A stretch of DNA of 64,000 bases from Candidatus Saccharicenans sp. (lineage in GTDB: Bacteria > Acidobacteriota > Aminicenantia > Aminicenantales > Saccharicenantaceae), in contig JANLFU010000001.1 of NCBI GenBank assembly GCA_024653215.1, positions 186,001 through 250,000 of the forward strand. Direction: 5' to 3'. A model generated the notes under the pieces. It saw only the letters and a program-made list of their open reading frames with translations. It made no database searches and was not told where the DNA came from. Each line of letters starts with the position of its first letter. The first letter of the stretch is position 1. Shown piece after piece: positions 32,698 to 41,005 of the stretch. The position numbers were made by a program, and so were the translations under genes.

Positions 32698-33933
32698 ATG
32701 TTGCACCAGGCCGGTCTGATTGCTCCATTCTCTCTCCTCATCTTAATAATTTACCTGTCTGTTGAGGCCGTTCGTTTTCGCCGCCGGTTGAAGAAAATTC
32801 CCGTGAGAGTGGCTGTTGGCGGCATCAGGGGCAAGTCCAGCATCACCAGGCTGATTGCCGGGGGCCTGCGGCAGGCCGGGTTGAAGGTGATGGCCAAGAC
32901 CACCGGTTCCAGGCCGGTTCTGATTTATCCCGACGGGCACGAGCAGGAAATCAGCCGGCGTGGCCGGCCGACCATCCTGGAACAGAAGAAGCTGGTAGAG
33001 GTGGCCGTGGCCGCAGAGTCGGATTTTTTAGTCAGCGAGATGATGAGCATTCAGCCCGAATGTCTTGGAGCCGAGGGGCGGCATCTTTTGCAACCACAGG
33101 TCCTGGTGCTGAGCAATTTCCGGCCTGACCACACTGAATTTCTCGGGAGGCGCAGGGAGGAGGTGGCCCGGGCCCTGCTGGAAGCTGTTCCCCCGGCCGC
33201 CATTGTTTTTATTCCCGAAGAAGAGTTACAGCCATGGATGGGAAAACTGGCCCGGGAAAAAGGATTTGAGCTGAGAGCGGTCCGGAGCAGTATCGAATCT
33301 GCCCGTTTGACCGAAATTCTCCCGTACCCGGAATTTGAGCCAAATGCCAGGCTGGCCCTGGCCGTCCTGCTGCATTTTGGCCTGTCGGCCGAGCGGGTCC
33401 GCGACGGCTGGTCGGGTTTGAACCCCGACCTTGGCCGGCCCAGGGTCTGGCGAGTCAGGCTATCGGGGAAACATCACTTTCATCTGGTCAGCCTGTTTGC
33501 AGCCAATGACCCGGAGTCAAGCCTGCTGGCCATGGAACTCATAACCCGCAGGCTGGGCTGGCAGGAAAGCCGGAAGATCGGTCTGCTGAGCCTGCGGGCT
33601 GACCGCGGAGACCGGAGCAGGCAATGGGTAGAGTTCCTTCGGTCAGGGGCTGCGGACTTCCTGGAATCGCTGATTCTAATCGGACCGGGAGCCAGGGCAG
33701 TGGGACGAAAACTCAGAAACTGGTCCCGGGAAACCGGCCGCCCGGTCTTAATCCTACCTGAGAAAGAGCCGGAGAAAAGTCTTGAAGAGATAAAAAAACT
33801 GGTTGCTGACTGCCAGAAAAGACTGCCCGGCGCGGAAGAGAGATGCCTGGTCTTCGGGCTGGGCAACATTGGCGGCTTCGGCCGCAAACTTATAGAATAC
33901 CTGGAAAGGACCGCCGATGCCGTCAGAATATAG
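32698..33933 (+). CDS. pgsB: Poly-gamma-glutamate synthase subunit PgsB/CapB
   Basis: An N-terminal membrane segment (residues 8-24) is followed by a Mur-ligase-type ATP loop, VGGIRGKSSITRLIAGGL, and the motif ILEQKKLVEVAVAAESD, with DHTEFLG further on. PgsB is the amide-ligase subunit that joins glutamate through its gamma carboxyl at the inner membrane, using ATP. The length of 411 residues fits. The gene overlaps pgsC by 17 bp. A Shine-Dalgarno-like AAGGG precedes the ATG closely. The neighbouring pgsC and pgsW confirm the assignment. Confidence 0.9.
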   Translation: MLHQAGLIAPFSLLILIIYLSVEAVRFRRRLKKIPVRVAVGGIRGKSSITRLIAGGLRQAGLKVMAKTTGSRPVLIYPDGHEQEISRRGRPTILEQKKLVEVAVAAESDFLVSEMMSIQPECLGAEGRHLLQPQVLVLSNFRPDHTEFLGRRREEVARALLEAVPPAAIVFIPEEELQPWMGKLAREKGFELRAVRSSIESARLTEILPYPEFEPNARLALAVLLHFGLSAERVRDGWSGLNPDLGRPRVWRVRLSGKHHFHLVSLFAANDPESSLLAMELITRRLGWQESRKIGLLSLRADRGDRSRQWVEFLRSGAADFLESLILIGPGARAVGRKLRNWSRETGRPVLILPEKEPEKSLEEIKKLVADCQKRLPGAEERCLVFGLGNIGGFGRKLIEYLERTADAVRI

Positions 33934-34351
33934 TTCCCTGTTCCTCGGCCTGGTGCTGGCTCTCATCTTCAGTGAACTCACCGGGATTTCCCCGGGCGGA
34001 TTGATAGTTCCCGGCTATTTTGCCATCTTCCTGGACCAGCCCTGGCGACCGCTGGCCACCCTGGCTGTGGCCTTCCTGGCCCTCGGCCTGTACCGCCTGG
34101 CCGGCAATTACCTAATACTTTTCGGCCGGCGTCGCTTTGTCTTCATGATTCTGGTAGGAGTGGTCCTGGCCCAGCTCTGGAACCTGCTGCTTCCCGGGTC
34201 TCTGGCCGAACCGATTTCGCTCAGGGTCATTGGCTGGGTGGTGCCCGGACTGCTGGCTTCCAACCTGGAAAGGCAGAAGATGCTGCCGACCCTGGCCTCC
34301 TTGATTTTCGTTTCTGTCTTAACTTTTTTTCTGGTCAGGCTCTTTTTCTGA
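33917..34351 (+). CDS. pgsC: Poly-gamma-glutamate biosynthesis membrane protein PgsC/CapC
   Basis: The 144-residue product has about four membrane spans and the PgsC pattern: SLFLGLVLALIFSELTGISP with GGLIVPGY after it, then QPWRPLATLAVAFLALG. PgsC forms the membrane partner of PgsB and is needed for polymer synthesis and passage. Its start lies inside the last codons of pgsB, and its stop shares one base with the start of pgsW (TGATG), so expression is tightly coupled. Confidence 0.92.
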   Translation: MPSEYSSLFLGLVLALIFSELTGISPGGLIVPGYFAIFLDQPWRPLATLAVAFLALGLYRLAGNYLILFGRRRFVFMILVGVVLAQLWNLLLPGSLAEPISLRVIGWVVPGLLASNLERQKMLPTLASLIFVSVLTFFLVRLFF

Positions 34352-35469
34352 TGGGCAACGATAAAAAATTTATTACCCTGGTCGGCCTGGCCGTCCTCAG
34401 CCTGGTTTTTCTTGGCCTTTACCTAAGTCTTGGCCAGGATATCAATCGCTGTTCGGGGCCTGACCCGGATGGAATTGAAGCCAGCCGGTTGATGTCAGAA
34501 GCCGAAAAAATCATCTTTAACTGCCGGAAAAGCAGGGGAATTCAGCCCGAAAATAACGAGTTTGACCCCAATCAAACAGGCTTAGTCGGCCTGGAAAACA
34601 GTCCCCTGACCACCACTCTCGGAAATCTTCAGGCCAAAAGAACTGCCACCAACCCGGAGCTGGCCGCTCTCCTGGTTCACCTGCTCAGGAAGGCCGGGGT
34701 GAGGCAGGGAGAGGTGGTGTCCCTGGGCGCCTCCGCTTCTTTTCCTTCACTGATTGTCGCCAGTTATTGCGCCGCCCGGGCCCTGGACCTGGAACTCCTG
34801 GCGATTGTTTCGGTTGGAGCCTCCCAGTGGGGAGCCAACCACCCGGAATTTTCCTGGCTGGATATGGAAGACTGCCTCCGTCAGCACGGGTTCACCCGGC
34901 ACCGGCTGCTGGCCGTGGCCTGGGGTGGTGAAGACGATTCCGGGAAAGAGTATCCTGAAGAAGTAAGAAAACGACTTCTGGCTGTGGCTCAAAGGCTCGG
35001 CCTTCAATTTCTCCCGACGGGCAGCCTGGAGGACAGGGTCAGGCAGCACCTGGATCTTTTTCTGGCCGCAGCCGGCGAGAGAAAAATAAAGGCCTTCATC
35101 AACATCGGCGGCAGCTCGGTCAACCTCGGGGCTGACTCTTCTGTCCTGGAGCTTAAACCGGGATTGACCCGGGTTGGCAAGATTCCGCCGGCATCCCGAC
35201 GGGGTCTTATCCAGGAAATGGCCCGACGGGGCATTCCAGTTATTCATCTTCTCAACATCAGAAAGCTGGCGGAAATTTATGGACTTCCCTGGGACCCAAA
35301 ACCCTTGCCCGCGCCCGGCGGCCTGGTTTTCCCGCCGGAAAGAAGACCGGATAAAACCATGGCCTGGTTAATTTTTGGCGGTTATTTACTAAGCTGTGTG
35401 CTCTGGTTGATGGCAGCAGGAATTATTCGTAAAAAAGCCTTCCGGCCGGCGCCTGGTCAGGATTCTTAA
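34351..35469 (+). CDS. pgsW: Poly-gamma-glutamate system protein PgsW
   Basis: One membrane span lies near the N-terminus (residues 10-27) and one near the C-terminus (about 345-365), with an alpha/beta domain between them. Features seen are DPNQTGLVGLENSPLTTTLG, SLGASASFPSLIVA and INIGGSSVNLG. This is the PgsW family, found beside PgsB and PgsC in Gram-negative and some other bacteria where PgsA is missing. Its biochemical role is not defined. The 3' end overlaps the oppositely oriented peptidase-like gene by 47 bp. Confidence 0.88.
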   Translation: MGNDKKFITLVGLAVLSLVFLGLYLSLGQDINRCSGPDPDGIEASRLMSEAEKIIFNCRKSRGIQPENNEFDPNQTGLVGLENSPLTTTLGNLQAKRTATNPELAALLVHLLRKAGVRQGEVVSLGASASFPSLIVASYCAARALDLELLAIVSVGASQWGANHPEFSWLDMEDCLRQHGFTRHRLLAVAWGGEDDSGKEYPEEVRKRLLAVAQRLGLQFLPTGSLEDRVRQHLDLFLAAAGERKIKAFINIGGSSVNLGADSSVLELKPGLTRVGKIPPASRRGLIQEMARRGIPVIHLLNIRKLAEIYGLPWDPKPLPAPGGLVFPPERRPDKTMAWLIFGGYLLSCVLWLMAAGIIRKKAFRPAPGQDS

Positions 35470-36598
35470 GGTAATAGCCGGTTCCTGCGGAAATTACTTC
35501 AGCGTAGCGGGGCACGTTTTCCATCTGGATCGGCCGCTCGGGGTGAAGTTCGGTCCAGACCTTGAAAATCTGGATAATCGACGACAGGTGGCGGCCCACC
35601 CGGACGTCTATCGGCCAGCCGTTTTCATCCAGCTTTTCAAACAGCAGGCCGTGGCGGCCGGCCTTCATCACGAATTCATCCTTTCCGGTCAGAAGAAGGG
35701 CCCGGTCGGTCCGGCCGCGGGTGGCATCCAGGAAGGGTTCGGGCGTTTCCAGCAGCAGGGGAATGGCCTGGGTATGGTCGCCTATTTCCCGGTGAGACAG
35801 GCCACGCAGCGCGACCGGAGAGTATTCAACCCCGATGTTGAAACCCTCCTCGCCGCTGATCATCATCGAGGCCAGGGCGGCCAGGTCTTCACCCTTCTGG
35901 TGGGCGACAATGGTGCTGATCACCGGGTACTGCAGCTCGGCCTCGTGCAGGTCGATGACCAGGTCGATCTGTTCTTTAATTATCAGCTGGGTCATGGCAT
36001 AACAGGTCTTCTCGGTCATGGTGCCGTCGGGACGCCCGGGCCAGGTGCGGTTCTGGTTCCGGATATCCATGTAGGCCAGCTGCTGCCTGGAAGGATAATG
36101 AATGTAGACTTCGGGATCCGGCCACTGGTCGAGCGGGTTGGACCAGCGGTCGCCCTGCCTGAATTTCTGCCGGCCCCAGGGTGTTGGTATTTCATAATCG
36201 GGGGGATAGGCTCCGCCCGGCCTGGTGGAGGTGGAAGCGCTGGGATTGGCCGTCAGGATGACAAAGAGGCGACCCTTTTCTAACCTGGCGTTTTCCACCA
36301 GCAGCCAGGCGGCCAGGCGTCCGGCCGGTTCTTCGGCATGGGAACCACCCAGGACCAGGGCGGCTCCGCCCTCTGAACCGGCATCTCCCTTTCCCAGAAT
36401 GTAAACGCTGGCATCGTTGAGGCTGCCCTTAAGGCCGGGAAAATAATGGCTGAGCTTTCTGACTTCCAGAAGGCCATCGCCGGCCACCACCGGTTCTTTC
36501 AGGTGCCGGCTCCGGTAAAAGCTCAGGCCGGAGAATATGAAAACCAGTAAGAAGGCTGCCGTGAAGATCGCTTTTCGCATGATGAGTTGGTTTTTCAT
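35423..36598 (-). CDS. Exported zinc carboxypeptidase / aspartoacylase-like (M14 superfamily) enzyme
   Basis: A signal anchor (residues about 9-27) is followed by an M14/AstE-AspA fold. The first zinc motif is LVLGGSHAEEPAGRL (H-x2-E). NPSAST and YPPDYE segments come next, then IDLHEAELQYP with the third zinc His, and LLLETPEPF with a likely catalytic Glu. M14-type enzymes cut C-terminal residues or remove acyl groups; gamma-D-glutamyl hydrolases are among them. Its position, convergent with and overlapping pgsW, suggests action on poly-gamma-glutamate or its fragments, but this is inference. It is the last gene of a four-gene operon; GAGGT precedes the ATG at five bases. Confidence 0.75.
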   Translation of the reverse strand: MKNQLIMRKAIFTAAFLLVFIFSGLSFYRSRHLKEPVVAGDGLLEVRKLSHYFPGLKGSLNDASVYILGKGDAGSEGGAALVLGGSHAEEPAGRLAAWLLVENARLEKGRLFVILTANPSASTSTRPGGAYPPDYEIPTPWGRQKFRQGDRWSNPLDQWPDPEVYIHYPSRQQLAYMDIRNQNRTWPGRPDGTMTEKTCYAMTQLIIKEQIDLVIDLHEAELQYPVISTIVAHQKGEDLAALASMMISGEEGFNIGVEYSPVALRGLSHREIGDHTQAIPLLLETPEPFLDATRGRTDRALLLTGKDEFVMKAGRHGLLFEKLDENGWPIDVRVGRHLSSIIQIFKVWTELHPERPIQMENVPRYAEVISAGTGYYLKNPDQAPAGRLFYE

Positions 36599-36605
36599 GC
36601 AGACC

Positions 36606-36761
36606 TCATTTCAACCGGAAAAGGCGCAGGAGAAACGGCAGCAGGACTATCAGGTAAAGAACCTCGCTCTGCCAGTTCTTGGACCGCCTGAAGTTCCAGA
36701 TGAAGCAGACGGCAAAGAAAGCCACCATCAGGTAGTATAGAAATGTGATGAAAGCGGTCAT
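36606..36761 (-). CDS. 51-residue small membrane protein in the permease-peptidase operon
   Basis: ATG 36761 follows AGGAG at eight bases, and the frame ends at 36606, just seven bases before the next gene. The product has two hydrophobic segments (residues about 3-22 and 34-48) separated by a basic turn, FRRSKNWQSE, giving a helical hairpin with the loop probably inside the cell. It fills exactly the gap between the permease and peptidase genes. Small two-span subunits of this kind accompany some transporters; I know no named family for it. It is easily missed because of its size. Confidence 0.65.
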   Translation of the reverse strand: MTAFITFLYYLMVAFFAVCFIWNFRRSKNWQSEVLYLIVLLPFLLRLFRLK

Positions 36762-36770
36762 TCCTGTCTC

Positions 36771-38063
36771 CTAAAAAAGCGTCAGGAAAGAAAGTTTCTT
36801 GCTGAAAATAACCATGAGCGTTCCCAGCAGGGCGATGATTATGGCCGGGACCAGGCACATCTTCAGGAAATTCGAGTAACGTTCTTTGACTCCGACCGTG
36901 TCCATGGTCAGGCGCCCGATGATGGCCGTTGGGGGCAGGGCATCGCCCAGCGGCCAGATGATACTCATCCCGGCCAGGGCCACCACCGGGTCCAGCCCCC
37001 GGGTGTTAAAGAGAAGGACCAGGGGTACTCCCAGGACCGGGGCCGCTCCCCACATCAGCACGGCCTCGGACAGGGGAAGAGTCAGGAAAAGAGAAGCAAT
37101 AACCACGGCCGCCGGCAGGGTTACGACTGAGACTGAAATCAACCCCCTGACCCCGGTTAAGGTCATAACCTGGACCAGGACTCCCACGCAGGTCAGGGTG
37201 CCCACCAGCGGCAGCAACTGTTCGGCTGTGGCCAGTGAGGTCTTCCAGAGGTTAAGCCTGACCGGAGAAACCAGGACAGCCACCGCTGCGGTCAGGGCAA
37301 AAATCAGCGGCAGGCCGAGGATGGGGAAGCTGAACGGAAAAATCCTTCCGGCCAGGACCAGGACCAGGAAGGCGACAAAGGGAAGTCCCAGCCGCCACCA
37401 GTTCATCCTTTCCGGCGGAACCGGAAGTTCGGCCAGGGCCTTTTCGAGGTCGACCGGCCTGGCCTTACGGCCCAGGATAAATATGGTCAGCAGGGCTCCG
37501 AGGACACAGGGAACAAGAAGGGGCAGAAAAAAGCCAACATAGGGCATGTTGATGCCGGCCGCGGTCAGCATGGCCCACAGGCTGACTGGCGGGGCGGCGG
37601 CACTGAGTCCGGCTATCAAAAAAATGATGGCAGCCACCCTGACTTCACTCAGGCCGGTGTATTTCAGGACCACGGCCACCAGGGAGCCGGTTATCAGGAC
37701 GGTGACGCTGCCGGCCCCGGTCAGGGCACCTGGAATCAAGAGCAAGAAAACCAGCAGCAAGAAGAGCATGAACCGGCGGCGATGAAATTTTTTCAGGATG
37801 GCCCGGACGGCAAAGGCCACGCCCCCGGCCTCTTTCAGCAGGTTCATGAAAAGTGTGGCCGTCAGGAAGATCAGGCAGATGTCAAGGTAGGTGATGGCCC
37901 CCTCGGCCAGGTGCCGGACCGGTATTCCATAGCCCCCGGCCAGGGCTCCAGCCACCGCGGCCAGGAACAGTGACAGTTCGGTGGATACCCTAAGTATTTT
38001 GGCAACCGCGTAGGCGGCCACCATCACCGACAGGATGAGAAGAGCACTCTGGGTTGGGGACAC
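36771..38063 (-). CDS. Multi-spanning permease of the ion-transporter (DctM/TRAP-like) superfamily
   Basis: The 430-residue protein has about eleven or twelve membrane spans in two similar halves, with a re-entrant-type loop in each: GALTGAGSVTVLITGSLVA in the first and WPLGDALPPTAIIGRL in the second. This resembles TRAP large permeases (DctM) and related carboxylate carriers. No TRAP binding protein is present; the 51-residue protein downstream could be an accessory subunit. The start is GTG 38063 with AAGGAG about ten bases upstream. A substrate such as glutamate or a gamma-glutamyl peptide is suggested only by the pgs neighbours. Confidence 0.7.
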   Translation of the reverse strand: MSPTQSALLILSVMVAAYAVAKILRVSTELSLFLAAVAGALAGGYGIPVRHLAEGAITYLDICLIFLTATLFMNLLKEAGGVAFAVRAILKKFHRRRFMLFLLLVFLLLIPGALTGAGSVTVLITGSLVAVVLKYTGLSEVRVAAIIFLIAGLSAAAPPVSLWAMLTAAGINMPYVGFFLPLLVPCVLGALLTIFILGRKARPVDLEKALAELPVPPERMNWWRLGLPFVAFLVLVLAGRIFPFSFPILGLPLIFALTAAVAVLVSPVRLNLWKTSLATAEQLLPLVGTLTCVGVLVQVMTLTGVRGLISVSVVTLPAAVVIASLFLTLPLSEAVLMWGAAPVLGVPLVLLFNTRGLDPVVALAGMSIIWPLGDALPPTAIIGRLTMDTVGVKERYSNFLKMCLVPAIIIALLGTLMVIFSKKLSFLTLF

Positions 38064-38088
38064 TATTTGTCATCTCCTTCCGGCCGGT

Positions 38089-38700
38089 TCAATATCTCCG
38101 GCTGTCGACAATGATCCTGGAAATGGCGTTGTAGCTCTGCAGGGTATTTTTCTGCTGGAAAAGGGTCCTTTCTACGATCAAAGTTCCGAGGGGATAGTCA
38201 TCCCAGCGGTAGATCCCCACGTCAGTTTGATTCCCGGTTATGGTCACCAGCTCTTTTACTCCGTGACTGACCCTTGGTAGCTTGAGCTGGTCGAGGACCA
38301 GGTTCAATGATTCCGGGTCTTCCATGGTGAAGGTCCGGCCGTTGGGGTCCATGACCAGCTTGAGCTCGGGCGGAGCGGGCACGGTGGCGCTGCGATCCAG
38401 CTGGTCGCCGGTGATAAAGGTGTAGATTGTCCGGTGCGAATAGAGTGTATCCGACTCGGAAACGGTATAGTAATATTCTGGAATGTTGGGTGGGAAGAGG
38501 TCGTTCTTGATGGCCTTGAAGTTCAGGACGGTCAATTTGGTGGTCTGGAGATAGCCCAGGATTATTCCCAGCAGGACAATGAAGATGATGGTCCGGACCA
38601 GGCTTTCGGTATGGCCCCGGAACAGGATATAAATCAGCCAGATGACGTTGATGGCCAGAAGGGCGGTTACGATGTTGATGGCCAGTGAAGTGGAAATCAT
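38089..38700 (-). CDS. Membrane-anchored protein of unknown function, first gene of the operon
   Basis: Two N-terminal membrane spans (residues about 8-27 and 35-52) lead to a soluble part of about 150 residues. This has the segments YYYTVSESDTLYSHRTIY and YRWDDYPLGTLIVER and ends with NAISRIIVDSRRY. The layout suggests a membrane-tethered, mainly beta domain. I recognise no family. AGGTG precedes the ATG at six bases. It leads the operon with the permease, small membrane protein and peptidase-like gene, 25 bases upstream of the permease, so a role in the same transport or processing path is likely. Confidence 0.7.
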   Translation of the reverse strand: MISTSLAINIVTALLAINVIWLIYILFRGHTESLVRTIIFIVLLGIILGYLQTTKLTVLNFKAIKNDLFPPNIPEYYYTVSESDTLYSHRTIYTFITGDQLDRSATVPAPPELKLVMDPNGRTFTMEDPESLNLVLDQLKLPRVSHGVKELVTITGNQTDVGIYRWDDYPLGTLIVERTLFQQKNTLQSYNAISRIIVDSRRY

Positions 38701-38782
38701 ATTTTCACCTGCCTCTCTTTATTGAATTTTAGCAAAATCAGTGTCAAATTAACATAGCGGGGTCAGGGCAGAAACTTTTCTT

Positions 38783-38811
38783 TTGCAAATTCGTTTCACA
38801 GTATATAGAAT
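38783..38811 (+). promoter_or_regulatory. Predicted promoter for the first M28 peptidase gene
   Basis: TTGCAA (38783-38788), a 17-base spacer and TAGAAT (38806-38811) form a likely housekeeping promoter. The start is about 35 bases before ATG 38853, and AAAGGAG lies in the leader. Confidence 0.45.
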
Positions 38812-38852
38812 TCTCTACTTGGTTTATATCCTATTGCTCAAAGGAGTCGGAT

Positions 38853-40934
38853 ATGAAAAAACATCTGGCGGCCCTTTTGGTTCTGTTGTTCCTGGTTTCT
38901 GCGGCCATGGCCCAGCCCCAGGAAAAGTTACCAAGAACTCTGCTGTCACTCAGGTTGCTTCAGGATATTATCAACGAGGCTAACGGAGAACTGGCCCTGC
39001 AAAATGAAATCTTTCTCACCGGGGTCAACCGAAACCGGAAAGCCGAAGAATATGCCACTGGCTATTTTGAGACCAGGTTCATCCTGGAAAAACTCAGGGA
39101 GTACGGCTACGATGAAGCCCAGGTCGTGGAGCTGCCGTCCCGCGACCAGACCGTCTGGGATGCCGAGGAGGCCGAGCTGTGGATGGTGGAGCCGGTAAAA
39201 AAGAAAATTGCTGACCTCAAAGAAATTCCCGCGGTCCTCTGCTCGGGCAGTGCCTCGACTGACGTAACGGCCGAGCTGGTGGAAGTGGGGCCCGGCTTCA
39301 GCGAGGACCACTATAAGAACAAGGATGTTAAAGGAAAGATTGTTCTCGTCTACGGCTCTCCGGAGGCGGCCAGGCGCCTGGCGGTGGAAAAATTTGGAGC
39401 GGTCGGTCTTATCGGCTGCTCCTCCAGCCACCCGGAATTCGACCGGGACCAGATCGGCTGGAGTTCCATCAGGGTAGGACCAAAGGATAAACCAACCTTC
39501 GCCTTCATGGTATCAGAGAGAACATATTTTGACCTGAAGCTGGCCCTGGAAAGGAAAACCAGGATTGTGCTCAGGGCCCTGGTCAAGACCCAGCGCCTTC
39601 CGGCCAGGGAAGAGATGGCCGTCGGGCTGATAAAAGGAGCGGAAAAACCGGAAGAAGAACTGGTCCTGACCGCACATCTTTTTGAAGGCTATGCCAAGCA
39701 GGGGGCCAACGATGATGCTTCAGGCTGCGTGGCCATCCTGGAGGCCGGTCGGGTTCTTAAGAAGATGGTGGCCGACGGGACCATCCCGCCGCTTAAAAGG
39801 TCAGTTCGCTTTCTCTTCGTTCCGGAGATTTCGGGCACCAGGGCCTATATCCAGAAATATCCTGAAATAGCCCGCCGGTTTTTTGCCAACATCAACGAAG
39901 ACATGGTGGGTGAGGCCCTGGTCAAGAACCTGAGCGCCTTCCGCCTTGAAGTCACTCCATATTCTCTGCCAACTTACCTCAACGACGTGGTGGCCTCTTT
40001 CGTTGAGTGGATGGGGGCCAGCCAGCGCATTTCCCAGGACGGCGGCTGGAAGGAACTGGCCGTTCTCTCCCCGGCCGGAAGTCGCGACCCCTTCTATTAT
40101 TCCATCGACCCCTATTCCGGCGGCAGCGACCATATCGTTTTCATAGACGGAGCGGTAAAAGTTCCGGCCGTGATGTTCATCTGCTGGCCGGACATGTGGT
40201 ACCACACCAGCGGTGACCTGCCCGACAAATCCGACTCGACCCAGCTGAAGAGAGTGGTCACACTGACCGTGGCTTCGGCTATTTTCCTGGCCAACGCCGG
40301 CCCGGAAGAAGCCCGGGCCATCCTGAATGAAGTCAGTGCCAGGGGCCTGGGGCGCCTGGGCCGGGAAAAAGGCCGGGCCGTCGAGATGATCATGAAGGCC
40401 GACAGTAAAGGCCTGGCTGCGGCCAGGAAAGAAGCGGTCAATATTTTGCGGCAGGCGGTTGCCCGGGAAAAAGAAGCCCTGGAGTCGGCCAGGTTTTTCG
40501 CCGGAAACGATCGCCAGTTCGCCTCCCTGCTGGCGGCCAAGCTGAATACCCTGGACCAGTTCCAGGTGGCCGGGCTCAATGAACTGGAGGAGCTGTACCG
40601 GCAGGGCTGCCAGCGGCACGGTCTGAAAACCGAAAAGCTGACCCTGACCCCCGATGAAGTGAGGTTGAGCCGGGTGGTCCCGGTCAGAAAACCGGCGGCC
40701 GGCGAAGGCGATCCCTGGATGGTGCTCATGAGACTGAGGGAAATGAACCTTCAGCTTTCGCCGCTGATTTACCGGGCGGAGTTTGAACTGCGCAATTTTA
40801 TTGACGGGAAAAAATCCATACTCGATATCCGTAACGCGGCTTCTGCCGAGTACGACCCGCTTCCTCTGCTGGAGGTGGAAAAATATTTCCAGGCCCTGGA
40901 AAAGGCCGGAATGGTGGAACTTAAAAAGAAGTAG
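38853..40934 (+). CDS. Secreted M28-family peptidase with C-terminal winged-helix-like region
   Basis: A signal peptide (MKKHLAALLVLLFLVSAAMA) is followed by a PA-type inserted domain (DVKGKIVLVYGSPEAARRL) and an M28 catalytic domain. The latter shows TAHLFEGYAKQGANDDASG (His and Asp ligands), VPEISGT (Glu), NINEDMVG and WYHTSGD (His). This is the aminopeptidase fold with a two-zinc centre. Beyond residue 600 the tail has DGKKSILDIRNAASAEYDP and VEKYFQALEKAGMVEL, which looks like a PqqD or winged-helix domain, unexpected in an exported enzyme. Length 693 residues, much longer than minimal M28 enzymes. Confidence 0.83.
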   Translation: MKKHLAALLVLLFLVSAAMAQPQEKLPRTLLSLRLLQDIINEANGELALQNEIFLTGVNRNRKAEEYATGYFETRFILEKLREYGYDEAQVVELPSRDQTVWDAEEAELWMVEPVKKKIADLKEIPAVLCSGSASTDVTAELVEVGPGFSEDHYKNKDVKGKIVLVYGSPEAARRLAVEKFGAVGLIGCSSSHPEFDRDQIGWSSIRVGPKDKPTFAFMVSERTYFDLKLALERKTRIVLRALVKTQRLPAREEMAVGLIKGAEKPEEELVLTAHLFEGYAKQGANDDASGCVAILEAGRVLKKMVADGTIPPLKRSVRFLFVPEISGTRAYIQKYPEIARRFFANINEDMVGEALVKNLSAFRLEVTPYSLPTYLNDVVASFVEWMGASQRISQDGGWKELAVLSPAGSRDPFYYSIDPYSGGSDHIVFIDGAVKVPAVMFICWPDMWYHTSGDLPDKSDSTQLKRVVTLTVASAIFLANAGPEEARAILNEVSARGLGRLGREKGRAVEMIMKADSKGLAAARKEAVNILRQAVAREKEALESARFFAGNDRQFASLLAAKLNTLDQFQVAGLNELEELYRQGCQRHGLKTEKLTLTPDEVRLSRVVPVRKPAAGEGDPWMVLMRLREMNLQLSPLIYRAEFELRNFIDGKKSILDIRNAASAEYDPLPLLEVEKYFQALEKAGMVELKKK

Positions 40935-40960
40935 CCGTAAATAACAGGAAGCGTTTCGGC

Positions 40961-40996
40961 CCGGATTCAGTCAGCCAGCCTGGCCGGAGAATCCGG
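40961..40996. terminator. Hairpin between convergent genes
   Basis: CCGGATTC (40961-40968) and GAATCCGG (40989-40996) are exact reverse complements in the 71-base gap between convergent genes. No T-run follows on either strand, so termination would be weak or depend on other factors. Confidence 0.3.
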
Positions 40997-41005
40997 CGGT
41001 AGAAC

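Noticed and set aside
35543-36283. Plus-strand frame of 246 codons antisense to the M14-like hydrolase
   Set aside because: Antisense shadow without start signals; the minus-strand product has signal anchor and zinc motifs.
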